Positions 49,466 to 58,911 of a DNA stretch of 64,000 bases are shown here, one piece after another. The translations under genes were made by a program, and so were the position numbers. The notes beneath the pieces were generated by a model that was given only the letters and a program-made list of their open reading frames with translations, did no database searches and was not told the DNA's origin. The first letter of the stretch is position 1, and the number at the start of each line of letters is the position of its first letter. The stretch spans positions 11,737,716 through 11,801,715 of the forward strand of contig CM060849.1 of assembly GCA_030737835.1 (NCBI GenBank), given 5' to 3'. Origin of the DNA: Acorus gramineus (lineage: Eukaryota; Streptophyta; Magnoliopsida; Acorales; Acoraceae).

Positions 49466-49712
49466 GTTGATTTTTTATTTATTTATTTTGTTGGGGTTTG
49501 GGGGGTGGATGGTTAGTACTGAGAAGATGGGTTTTATATTTGTTTATTTATTATTTTAGATTTTATTTGAACCGTCGCATTGAACATGGAGGGCTGATAT
49601 GGTATTTCTCCATTTCCATCCCAAACCACAAATCCCGCCAGTCAGAGAGCCGGCAAATCCAAAAAATTCCCCTCACGAGCTTTTAAAACACTACCACACG
49701 TTTTTTATTTGA

Positions 49713-50450
49713 AAAGCGCCGATACACTGTGTACATTTAGGTATGTAATACGAATCAGATAAGTTTATATTGGTATCTGTATCTGAATTAAATATCTAAA
49801 AAAATATTCGATTAAAAAATTCGAATATGAATTCGGACAATATCTAAAATATCCGAATCAGATTAAAATATAAAAAAATTATAAAATTTTAAGTACTAAC
49901 ATGATTAAATAGGTATCTATCAAAGACATAAAAACACAAATCCTAATATAGTTAAACAAGTATCCAACATGATTAAATAGGTTTATGTTTTGTCCTAGAT
50001 CATGAGTCATTGGATTTTCATCTAAGGGTTGAAACTAATTCTAAGATATATAAATAAAATAACAGTTCAGATACAGATATTGTTCTGATCGAATATAGCC
50101 TATATCCGATCCGATCCAAAAAATTTTGGATACGGATAATTTAATTTGGATACATATACGGATTTTCGGATATTGAATATTTTATGCATTTTCGAATAAT
50201 TGACAGACTTAGGTCCATTGCAGTCTTATGTATTACAGTAACATGATGTATATTGTGTTATTTAATATATGAATTTTTATCATGATGTGATACAGAAAAA
50301 AAAATTAATTTTTTAAAATAAAAAGGATGTTATTGTATTCTAATATATACTTTATTTTATATAACATCATGCATTTAAATAGAAGAGTGTATGATTTAAA
50401 AAAAGAAAGGTGTGGATTGTATTTGGGGCTGTACAAGGGGTCCGACATAT
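49713..50450. repeat. Dispersed unnamed repeat, copy 3, split by a MITE
   Basis: The start (GCGCCGATACACTGTGTACATTT, written here only as its motif order) matches copy 2 at 8497. The copy then stops at 49738, resumes after the MITE at 50213 with GTCCATTGCAGTC, and continues with the same TATACTTTATTTTATATAAC and GGGGCTGTACAAGG blocks as the copy at 50455. Confidence 0.6.
49739..50212. mobile_element. hAT-like MITE nested in the dispersed repeat
   Basis: Right end AATTGACAGACTTAG matches the family at 8828 and 15136; the left end AGGTATGTAATACG is degenerate. The interior carries GATCCGATCC and TATCCGA units at both sides. Flanking GTACATTT and GTCCATTG match at six of eight positions and interrupt an otherwise continuous repeat copy, which supports insertion there. 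Confidence 0.65.
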
Positions 50451-50454
50451 CATT

Positions 50455-50745
50455 TTTTTAGGCGCGCTAATACACTCAATCTGTTTTGTAACTCGTTTTG
50501 CAGCCCCATACATAAGGATAATGTAGTATATACTACAATATCATAATATATGAGATTTTATCATAGTGTATGGGATAAAAATAAATTATTTTTAAAAAGG
50601 AAAAAAAACACTAAGTATCTTAGTATATATTTCATTTCATATAACAGTGTGTATTTCAATAAAAGTGATTTTAAAAAAAGAAGCAGTGTGAACTGCTGAT
50701 GGGGCTACACAAGGGGCTGGACGTATCATTTTCCTTTTCCCAGTG
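50455..50745. repeat. Dispersed unnamed repeat, copy 4
   Basis: Begins TTTAGGCGCGCTAATACACTC, followed by CGTTTTGCAGCCCCATAC, ATAATGTAGTATA, TATCTTAGTATATATTTCA and ends GGGGCTACACAAGGGG. Same order as the copies at 6228, 8497 and 49713. Confidence 0.65.
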
Positions 50746-51095
50746 CCTTCATTCCAAAAAGAGAAAAATGATCTATCCAACCCCTTGTAGAGCTACAACT
50801 GCAGTCCGCACCAATTTTATTCGTATACTCTAATAAATCGTATATGTTCAATCTTATATATCTCTAATGAGTTATAAAACTCGTTAAATAAAATATTTAT
50901 TTTCAGGGTCATAATTTTTTGGAATCTATGATTTTTTTTTTGTGAAAAGATATGCTTTGTTATGTAAAATAATCTTTATAAATAAGCACAAAGCATGTGC
51001 AAACTGCGTGTGAGGCTATACCTGATCTGAGTCACTTCGGGCTGCAATGACTCTCATATGCACACTGGCGGGAGCACGAGCTTCTTGGTCACTTA

Positions 51096-52200
51096 GCGAG
51101 CGGACTGGCGGCATACTGGTCATATTCTACTTGAGACAACTTCTCTAGAAGTACTTCTATAAAAAGTTCTTTCTGGATGAAGTTACTTTTAAAGAATGAG
51201 TTTCTTGTTTTTGGAGTAGAAGCTGTTTGGGAACACATATTGATAAATGTATTCAAAAATTACTTTTGTAATAGGAATCACATGAATTAACTAAAATACC
51301 CTTGCACCCATATTATACAATTATCTTAATAAATCAATATAAATAAATAAATATAATCAACTATATAGACCTTAAATAATAACAAACATTTTCTAATCAC
51401 AATTGGTTACAATATTAAACTACCAAATCCTAACAATTAAAATACTAACAAGCTTTTTTTTTTATGAACAAAAGGTAGATATTACTAGCAAATTTATTCT
51501 AACAATTAAAAGATACTAACAAAATTATTCAAATTTAAAATAGAAAAGAACATAAACTAACAAATCTAAAATATATCCTAGATTTGTCCTACATCACTTA
51601 ATGAGATAGGTGAGAGAAAATTTGTTTTATATAATACCTAAAGCCTATGTTTAGTTCGAGAATAGGGTTAGTATAAATGGAAATAAATAGGAATAGTTTC
51701 AAAATGGGTGGTTGGAAAGCGGGAATAAATGAGAATCTGTATGTCATGATTAACTGATATAAAGTGGTATATGGATTCTAGCCAATCCTTGGAATTAAGT
51801 TATTCCAACCAAACAAAAAAATTATTTTATTCTTATTTATATTAGAATAGACATAAATCTCAATATAACTTAATTCTAACCAAATATGGGCAAAGGGGTT
51901 TTTAGAATTTGTAAAATTTCATAAGGGTATTTTTGTCAAAACAATAACTTTTTTTTTAATTTCTGTCAAAGTGAAAAAACTTCTTCCATAGAATAGAAGG
52001 AGTTATTTTTCCTTTTGAAAAAAGAAGTTTTTCTCATTATGCAGAAGGAGAAAGTGATAGTTATCAGGTTTCCAAAAGTGATCACTTCTTCTTCTATAGA
52101 ATAAGAAGTCACCGAGAAGTACTTCTGAGCAGTTGCCAAATGCACCCTTAGCGAGCGGACTAGGGGCATACTGGTCAAATTCTACTTGAGACAACTTCTT
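51096..52200. repeat. ~52 bp direct repeats 1.05 kb apart around MITE-like sequence
   Basis: TTAGCGAGCGGACTGGCGG with the following CATACTGGTCATATTCTACTT lies at 51096–51150. A close copy lies at 52147–52200. Between them, both ends carry AGAAGTACTTCT and the right end reads GCAGTTGCCAAATGCACCC, typical of a hAT-like element tip. The repeats are far longer than a target duplication, so a segmental duplication or recombination is likelier. Confidence 0.6.
51643..51891. mobile_element. 249 bp MITE-like element
   Basis: Left end GCCTATGTTTAGTTCGAGAAT and right end ATTCTAACCAAATATGGGC pair as imperfect inverted repeats (consensus GCCYATRTTTRGTT). No coding capacity. Target duplication not clear. 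Confidence 0.55.
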
Positions 52201-52387
52201 CCTCATCCGACCAACCCCAAGAGGGTCAGTAGTGGGGGGTGTGATTTCTGTCCAAAGGGGGCCTGTGTTGCAAGAAATCAAGTTGCCACCACAAATATCT
52301 TTCTTCTTTCCTCAATTAGACATGTTCAGTAGTTGACAACCTGAAAAAGATGAAGTGAGAATGGTATCTCGAGTTACTCTTGAAGTG

Positions 52388-52480
52388 TAATGCCCAGGTT
52401 TACACGTATTGTATGATTTGCATGTAGGGGCATGGTTTTAAAAGCGTGACATTTATAAGTTATGTGCTCACATATAAGCA
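52388..52480 (-). mobile_element. LTR-end fragment related to the LTR at 56812–57051
   Basis: TGTAATGCCCAGGTTTACACG followed by a GGCATGGTTTTAAAAGCGTGAC block matches the start of 56812–57051 (TGTAATGCCTAAGTTTACAC… GTGCTTTTAAAACGCGTCAC). The similarity fades after about 80 bp. The pair could be the two LTRs of one minus-strand element with the gypsy element at 52923–55270 inserted between them. Confidence 0.45.
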
Positions 52481-52922
52481 CTAGACATCCTTGTAGATAC
52501 CATAATTTTGATCGTTCAAAGAACGAAAACTTATCTTAAGCAATACTTTAAATTTTAAACACATTTGAGTCATATAGAAGATTACTTAAGGAAATACACA
52601 AAGAAATGGAACAAAAGCCAAAACTGTAGGAAGGCGGGTGATACAAGCCAACTGTCCCCCCTCCAACGGCTACATTGAAGTAGCCAATGGACACCCTAGC
52701 CCAAAACCTGGCAAAAAACCTGAAGGTTACTTTAATTGTTCAGATAATAAACCAGCTTGACCATAAAGTCAACCACAGGGGGTCCCTTCGATATATATAT
52801 ATAAAAAAGAACCAACCCTAACTAGACAAACCAAACTCTACATCTTAACTCTTAAGTGTTGGTTAGAAGCCTAGAAACAAGGCGGCTAGTTCCAACCAGC
52901 CGGCGGGGTCAGGCCGTTAGAA

Positions 52923-53430
52923 CCTAATGCAGCGAAAAATGGATAAAAAGATCCAACCAGCGTTGAGATCTCATAAGCTCATTGAATCCACAAGGAAGAA
53001 AGCCCCAAAATACAGGAAATTTGAAATATTATTGATAAAAAAACTGTTAACCCTCTATTACAAGTCTGCTATTTATACTAATAACATAAAATTAAAAAAA
53101 ATTACTAAAAATAGTAAAATTCAAAAACTAATTTTTCTGATTCTATGAGATCCATAGGAATTGATAGAAATCAATTCAGATCTGTTATGATTGAGATATC
53201 ACAAATCTAAAACTTACTAAAAATAGTAAAATCACTAATTTAAAGGCCAAAATGAATAAATTTTTTAAAAATATGAATTGTTAGTTGTATAACAACTATT
53301 TCAGAAGATCTCCTCGATACATTTCACCATGTAAAATTTCGTGTGATTCCGAGATCGTGACCATTGATTTGTAATTTATCTGATGGACCTCTTTTGGTGC
53401 TCCCATCTGCATAATCTGTCCTACATTAGA
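52923..53430 (-). repeat. 3' LTR of the gypsy-type element
   Basis: Direct copy of 54742–55270 with scattered substitutions and small indels (for example a missing TCCTTAATCTACAAGGAA-like stretch). The C-terminal end of the acidic ORF runs into it. Confidence 0.85.
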
Positions 53431-54123
53431 CTCCTCTTCTTCAAAAAAACTTGTCCTCGAGTTCTTCCACTCTTCAATTGATGTTTCTTTGTATTTCACC
53501 TTCGACAAGAGAAGAGATGTTTTCTTAACTTCAAATTTCTTCTCAATAAAACCGATCATGTAGAAAATTGAATGCACCTCGATTTGTAGCCCAAATTTCT
53601 TCACTACAGTAGTAGCCGCAAAGTCTTCATCGTTATCAATGTTGATGATGGCATCTAAAACACTTTTGTTGATGGTGCATATATTTTGCAACACGAGCTT
53701 CTCTAGGGACTCTTCCATCTTTGGGGTCACCGCTATGGACTGTGGAAACAACTCATCTTTTTCTCGTCCAATGACATCTTCAGAATCGCCAGAGAAAACA
53801 ACATCCTCTGCTTCTTTATTGCTCATGTCCTCATCGATCTCTGGTTCAACAATGAAGTTGACCTGCTCTCCTTCTTCTGTGAACTCTGCGCCATCATACA
53901 TATCATCAACTTCTTGTTCAACTAAAACTTCGCTCTCTTGTTGATTTTGATTTGAGCAAAGTTCTGGTTCATTGGAATCTCCATACTTCTCTGATGATGG
54001 TAGATCATAAGGGTTCCTCGAATCATCCCCATCTTTTGTAGGATTTGTTCTTGTCACATCTTGCACCTTTGATATGTCCAGTTGTGATTCCACCCTTACA
54101 ATTTGACAACAATTTTGATACAA
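53296..54123 (-). CDS. 275-codon acidic ORF of the gypsy-type element
   Basis: Open minus-strand frame that starts within the gag tail (YQNCCQIVRVESQL) and then leaves gag. The middle is strongly acidic (QEVDDMYDGAEFTEEGEQ, EPEIDEDMSNKEAEDVVF). The end reads EEWKNSRTSFFEEEESNVG and continues into the 3' LTR to DLLK; a DxRTxxFxEG-like motif of this kind closes the pol polyprotein of many plant gypsy elements. So it is best read as a gag start joined to an acidic linker and the pol C-terminus after loss of the enzymes. The acidic part matches no domain I know. Confidence 0.55.
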   Translation of the reverse strand: MYQNCCQIVRVESQLDISKVQDVTRTNPTKDGDDSRNPYDLPSSEKYGDSNEPELCSNQNQQESEVLVEQEVDDMYDGAEFTEEGEQVNFIVEPEIDEDMSNKEAEDVVFSGDSEDVIGREKDELFPQSIAVTPKMEESLEKLVLQNICTINKSVLDAIINIDNDEDFAATTVVKKFGLQIEVHSIFYMIGFIEKKFEVKKTSLLLSKVKYKETSIEEWKNSRTSFFEEEESNVGQIMQMGAPKEVHQINYKSMVTISESHEILHGEMYRGDLLK

Positions 54124-54713
54124 TTGGGGTAAATATCGTTCATAATTTCATGGCAGAAATTGATCCATGAGGAGTTGTTTCATCCTCTTCCACGTATGAA
54201 CAAGTGCTCTTCCTCGTTGTTGTCGGGTTCTCTGAAGTTGGTCCCACCAAGCAGCGGCACCACTTTTTAATCGAAAGGCTACCAATTTGACCATCTTCTC
54301 CTTTGGAACCTCCATCATCTCAAAGAATCTCTCGACCTCTGAGACCCAATCAAGGAAATCCTCAATCTGCATATTACCATTGAAATAAGAAATATCCGCA
54401 TTCAATTGGTAATCTTCGGCTGATATCTAAGAAGTTTATAACCTTCATCCTCCGAGTCTTCCTCATCATCAGGTTGATAACGAGTGGGACGTCGAACGAT
54501 GTTCTGAGTAATAGATCGGCCTTGGGCAACTCCCTCGATGCGTCTCCTATCACCTTCAGGATGCCTGTTATTGGCGTTGAGGTTCAGGCCAGCGATCATC
54601 GTGCGGATCTCTCGCATCTGATCGCGCTGTTCCTCGATCGCCTTCCGCACATCCTCTAATCCACGACCAGCGTCATTAGATTGGTTGTCTCCCCCTCCGT
54701 TATTTGCCATCAC
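54030..54713 (-). pseudogene. gag of the gypsy-type element, broken
   Basis: The first part (54713–54402) has a coiled-coil-like EDVRKAIEEQRDQMREIRTM and a charged linker ending DDEEDSEDEGYK. The second part carries the retrotransposon gag domain ([47 protein letters not shown]). A frameshift near 54420 separates them, and an in-frame TGA near 54147 follows DQFLP before the reading continues into the acidic ORF. No zinc knuckle is left. Confidence 0.75.
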
Positions 54714-54729
54714 AACAAGGCAAATCCTC

Positions 54730-54741
54730 GCTCTGATACCA
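54730..54741 (-). other. Primer-binding site (initiator tRNA-Met)
   Basis: TGGTATCAGAGC on the minus strand, complementary to the 3' end of plant initiator tRNA-Met, directly next to the 5' LTR. Confidence 0.85.
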
Positions 54742-55270
54742 CCTAACGCAGCGAAAAACAGATAAAAAGATCCAACCAGCGTTGAGATCTCATAAGCTCC
54801 TTAATCTACAAGGAATCCTTGAATCCACAAGGGAGAAAGCTCCAAAATACAGAAAATTCAAAATATTATTGATATAAAACTGTCAACCCTCTATTACAAG
54901 TCTGCTATTTATACTAATAACATAAAATTAAAAAAATTACTAAAAATAGTAAAATTCAAAAACTGATTTTTCTGATTCTATGAGATCCTAAATGATCATA
55001 GGAATTGATAGAAATCAATTCCGATCTGTTATGATTGAGATATCACAAATCTAAAACTTACTAAAAATAGTAAAATCGTTAATTTAAAGGCCTAAATGAA
55101 TGAATTTTTAAAAAATATGAATTGTAGGTTGTATAACAACTATTTCATAAGATCTCATCGATATATTTCACCATGTAAAATTTCGTGCGATTCCGAGATC
55201 GTGACTATTGATTTGTAATTTATCTGATGGACCTCTTTTGGTGCTCCCATCTGTATAATCTGTCCTACAT
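54742..55270 (-). repeat. 5' LTR of the gypsy-type element
   Basis: On the minus strand it starts near ATGTAGGACAG and ends GCGTTAGG just before the primer-binding site. It matches 52923–53430 throughout its length apart from small indels. Confidence 0.85.
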
Positions 55271-55277
55271 TAGAACC

Positions 55278-56800
55278 AAATAGCCAGTGGTTTCTCCCCT
55301 TTTTTTATCAACTATTTCGAAGTCTTGACAAGCGAAAAAATTATCAGTTATCCAATTTTGAGTGTGGTTGACCGTTAGATAAGAGAATTCTACAACTCCT
55401 CATACTAGGTGACCATAAGCAATACCAACTTTTCATGTTTTTGGAGAAAGCAAGTGGCAATCACAAATGCTAGTCTCTCTGAGAGGCTGTCGGGTAGCTC
55501 AAAAATGATCATTCGAGTGGTAATCTAATTAGTTGTGATACGGACCAAGATCCAAGTTTTGTTTAAACCTACCCATCCCCAAAATTTCAACACAGACAAT
55601 CCCTCTCGATAGACGATATGGGACTAAACTGTGGGTTTGGCCTCACCTCACTTTCACTCCTCTTTGGGCCTAGGGGACAGTTATTACCACCACATCATAT
55701 CTTCAACCCACCCCTCTTTAATTTTTTTTTTTTTTTGTATATTTGAAATAGGCCAATCCCCTTCAACCCATCACATTATAATTTATAACCCATCCCGACA
55801 GCAACTCACACGGTCGCACCTCCCGGCCATCCCCATCGCCGTGACGAATTGACAACCTCGCCCTTTTCCACTGTGGGTCTTGACAAGAATTTGGACGATC
55901 TCGAAGAGGATGCGATCCTCTACGAATGGGTTGTAGAAGAATCACGAGAGCGTGACCAACGAGGTGTCCCTGCTGGTGAGGACAAAGTTGAGGGCGAAGG
56001 AGGGGAAGAGGTTCCAGGCCGTGTTGCAATTCTTCATGAAGCGGGAGGTAGTTGGAGGGGGTCGATTTTTTGAGTCTTGACGGTTCAACCCCCTCTGACT
56101 CCAACGTGTAGCTGTTGATGTGAAGGCTCGTGGAGAGCCTCCTCTCCATGCCAAGGTTGAAGATCTTCTTGAGGCGCTAGAAGAAGCCGGAGTATATGAG
56201 CCTCTAGAGGGTGGACCGTGGACTCAATAGCGGAGTCAAAGGCGGAGGAGAATGGGTTGTCCGAGAGGTTAGGGAGAGTGTCTCCGGGTCCTTCCGAAGG
56301 TGAACCCACATATTTTTGTTGAATGTTAGGCAGAGGAGAAAGTCTTGAAGGTCTACCGATGCGCTAGTGGATGATCTATGTCGAGGATGTTGTCGTGTCG
56401 AGGATGGCGGTGCAGACAATATGAGAAGCGTCGATGAGGGCCGCCGCGAGGAGGTGGCGCATGACGGAGATGAGCGTGGTGGACACGTGCGCGGTGAGCT
56501 TGTTTTGCACGAGAAAGCGTGCGATGTTGAAAGCGCCGCTTAGGGGGATGGGGGCGTGCCTGGCTTGGTTGTGTTTGCTGGGTTGTGAAGGCCGAAGGGA
56601 TGGGATTGGCCTATTTAAAATGCATCAATTTTTTTTTAAAAGTGGTTGGTTGAAGAGCTGATGCGGTGACATTATATGCCCCTTTGGGCCTACTGGGCTC
56701 TTGGTCTTTTGGTCCAACCCAACCAACCCCCCTCATGGAGCCACACATCTCTGTGTGGGGTCCAGAGCCCGACCCACTGCGCGACGAATAGACTTTGATA
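55278..56800 (-). other. Unidentified GC-rich block, probable pseudogene or element interior
   Basis: The 55790–56600 part is much richer in GC than its surroundings and on the minus strand has discontinuous coding-like pieces, for example NIARFLVQNKLTAHVSTTL, KNMWVHLRKDPETLS, and SSAFDSAIESTVHPLEAHIL, in shifting frames with stops between. I do not recognise the protein. It lies just downstream, in the minus direction, of the LTR and primer-binding-like site at 56800, so it could be sequence captured by that element. Confidence 0.4.
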
Positions 56801-56811
56801 CCAATTGTGTA

Positions 56812-57051
56812 ATGCCTAAGTTTACACATGTGATATTGTCTATTTTATTCAAAGGAACGTGCTTTTAAAACGCGTCACATGTGAACTATTAGTGTGATAT
56901 TTCTTATCTGTTCCGGGCGATCCATTCTTGTTCTCTGGCGTCTCTCTCCTAACGGTCAATTGTCGGCCTACTCCAAAATACATATCTTGTAGAGATCTCT
57001 TCAACACTAACAGTCAATTCCTTAACATCATCTAAAATATGCTATTTTAAC
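56812..57051 (-). mobile_element. LTR (240 bp) with primer-binding-like site, minus orientation
   Basis: On the minus strand it runs TGTTAAAATAGC … GGCATTACACA, i.e. TG…CA ends. It is followed after AT by TGGTATCAAAG, a tRNA-Met primer-binding variant. The outer side also carries a diverged GGTATATCAGAG. A partial copy lies at 52388–52480. Confidence 0.6.
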
Positions 57052-58840
57052 AATGGTATATCAGAGTGGTTCAGTAATGAATTCGCTCTCATACAAAAAT
57101 TTATGTAGGGAAGGATTCTTTGCATCTCAGTGACCTAGAAATCGGTTAGCAGAGACTGCAAAAATGAAGGGTAGAGCAAATAATGATGGTAAGGTTAACA
57201 ACTCAGTTGAAGGCCTCATCCAAGATAGATAGCCGATGAAACCTTTGACCCACCAGTTACACTTTGTATTGCTCATGAAATAGATCACTTGAGTTTAAAA
57301 CCCATTTGGAACCAGTGATCATGCATACAAAGAAATAAAGTCTGAGATCATATAAATAAATTTAGCCATTATAAATAATATTGGATAGTAAAATGACCCC
57401 TTTGAGTATTTTATGCATAGTTTTAAGTATTGATAGATATATCAATTTTTCTGTTCAATTCACTAAAATTGGGGATTTATCAATGTTTTAGAAAAGAAAT
57501 TGAATTTCTCAATAGAAATCACCGAGATTTTCTTTATGAACAACAACATGCCCCTCAATGCCAATACTTTAATAAAGAAATCTCATTTGCAAGTAATAAT
57601 AATGAAAATTCAATTATATAAAAGGTAGTGAAATCTAATGAATGTTAATAATGATGAATTTCAAACATAGCATATAATATTAATGAAATGCAATTGTTTT
57701 TCTGCTTACGCAATAAACAAACAAATAATAAAAAGTAATAATAATGAAACAACCTGTATTATAATATATTGAAAATGTATAGGCTTTTTTAGCTGTTTGT
57801 AATATATTTTAGTTAACTATTAACATTAGTGCCCTCATTTTTTCTTATCATTAAACCAATTATAGTTATCAAATTATCACATGGTCACAATTCTGAAACC
57901 TTACCTGTTTGGATAGTGAGATAAGTTATTACAAGATAAATTAAATATTTCAACATATATAAAAAATAATTCATTTTAGATATTCTCATTAGAAAGACAT
58001 AATAATGGAAAAAAAAATTATAAATAATAATTTATAAAAGGTGAGAAAATGATATGTAAACCTGTATTATAATATATTGAAAAGGTATAGGCTTTTTTAG
58101 CTATTTGTAATATATTTTAGTTAACTATTGACATTCGTTTTTTTATATATTGAAATTTGACATGCTTTATGTATAAGTTATTTTATAATTGTAAAATAAA
58201 ATATTCTCTATTATCTAAAATATGGATATTGTTTTTCTCTAATTTTTTTTTTCACATTTTTTCTATTTTTTTATATCTTATTCATTTTTTAACAAAAATA
58301 AAATATTTTTTTAATAGTGAACTATTAGATAATTATTTACTCATTCAAAATGATAAAATAATTAAGAATCAATTAATGTAATATAAAGAAATGTTTGAGC
58401 TACAATGTTACTTTGTGGAGGCTCTTTTTAAAAATTAGATTAAAAAAATTAATCCAACCAAAGTTTACTCAACATAGGGGATGGCGTTTGGTTGCACGAT
58501 CGCGTTCGCAGTCCATTGGCTCCCACTTTCGCCGTCGCTCTGCAAAAGCTCAACCAAACGGACCCAAGTATAAATGTGTAGATGAAAAAAAAACAATATT
58601 GAGCCTTGTTACACTGAGTGATTTTTACCTTTCTAAATCACAATTAAATTTTTTTAATTTTTATTTTATAAATAATAATAACATTTAGATTACATATTTT
58701 ATTTAAATTTTTTTTAAAGTAATTCAAAAGATTTAGATTTTCGAAGCTCGTGAGAATCTCTGTTACGGAACTTGTGAGAATCTACAATGGCGGAAATAAC
58801 AAATCGGTCCGGGTCTGTGACTTCCGCTGAACTGTCATTT
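57052..58840. other. AT-rich spacer upstream of YY1
   Basis: Very AT-rich, with a ~77 bp direct repeat (57751–57827 and 58059–58136). Near 58470–58560 a short GC-rich patch (CGATCGCGTTCGCAG, CCGTCGCTCTGCAAAAGC) ends in CCAAACGGACC, like the tip of a hAT-type MITE. No gene seen. Confidence 0.5.
57751..58136. repeat. Pair of ~77 bp direct repeats 308 bp apart
   Basis: AACCTGTATTATAATATATTG followed by a block ending GTTAACTATTRACATT, at 57751–57827 and 58059–58136, with about four differences. The sequence between them is AT-rich and unrelated to known elements. Confidence 0.8.
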
Positions 58841-58887
58841 TAAACCCCCCCTTTTTTCCACGCCTCGAAAGGAAGGGAAAAGAAACC

Positions 58888-58895
58888 TAGGGTTT
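58888..58895 (-). promoter_or_regulatory. Telo-box-like motif in the YY1 leader
   Basis: TAGGGTTT on the plus strand, AAACCCTA on the minus strand, 17 bp before the YY1 ATG. Common in leaders of plant growth genes. Motif evidence only. Confidence 0.4.
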
Positions 58896-58911
58896 GTCTC
58901 CTCCGCCTCAG

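Larger units (their letters stand above)
52923..55270 (-). mobile_element. Non-autonomous gypsy-type LTR element, internally deleted
   Basis: Two direct copies of a ~510–530 bp LTR (52923–53430 and 54742–55270) enclose about 1.3 kb. Just inside the right LTR, on the minus strand, lies TGGTATCAGAGC, the initiator-tRNA-Met primer-binding site. A purine-rich GAAGAAGAGGAG precedes the left LTR in element orientation. TTAGAACC occurs at both outer edges (52917–52924, 55270–55277), giving a target duplication of about 5 bp plus shared bases. The interior encodes a broken gag and an acidic ORF; protease, reverse transcriptase, RNase H and integrase are absent. Confidence 0.85.

Noticed and set aside
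53639..53944. Plus-strand 101-codon ORF (Ser-rich)
   Set aside because: Shadow of the acidic minus-strand ORF of the gypsy-type element.
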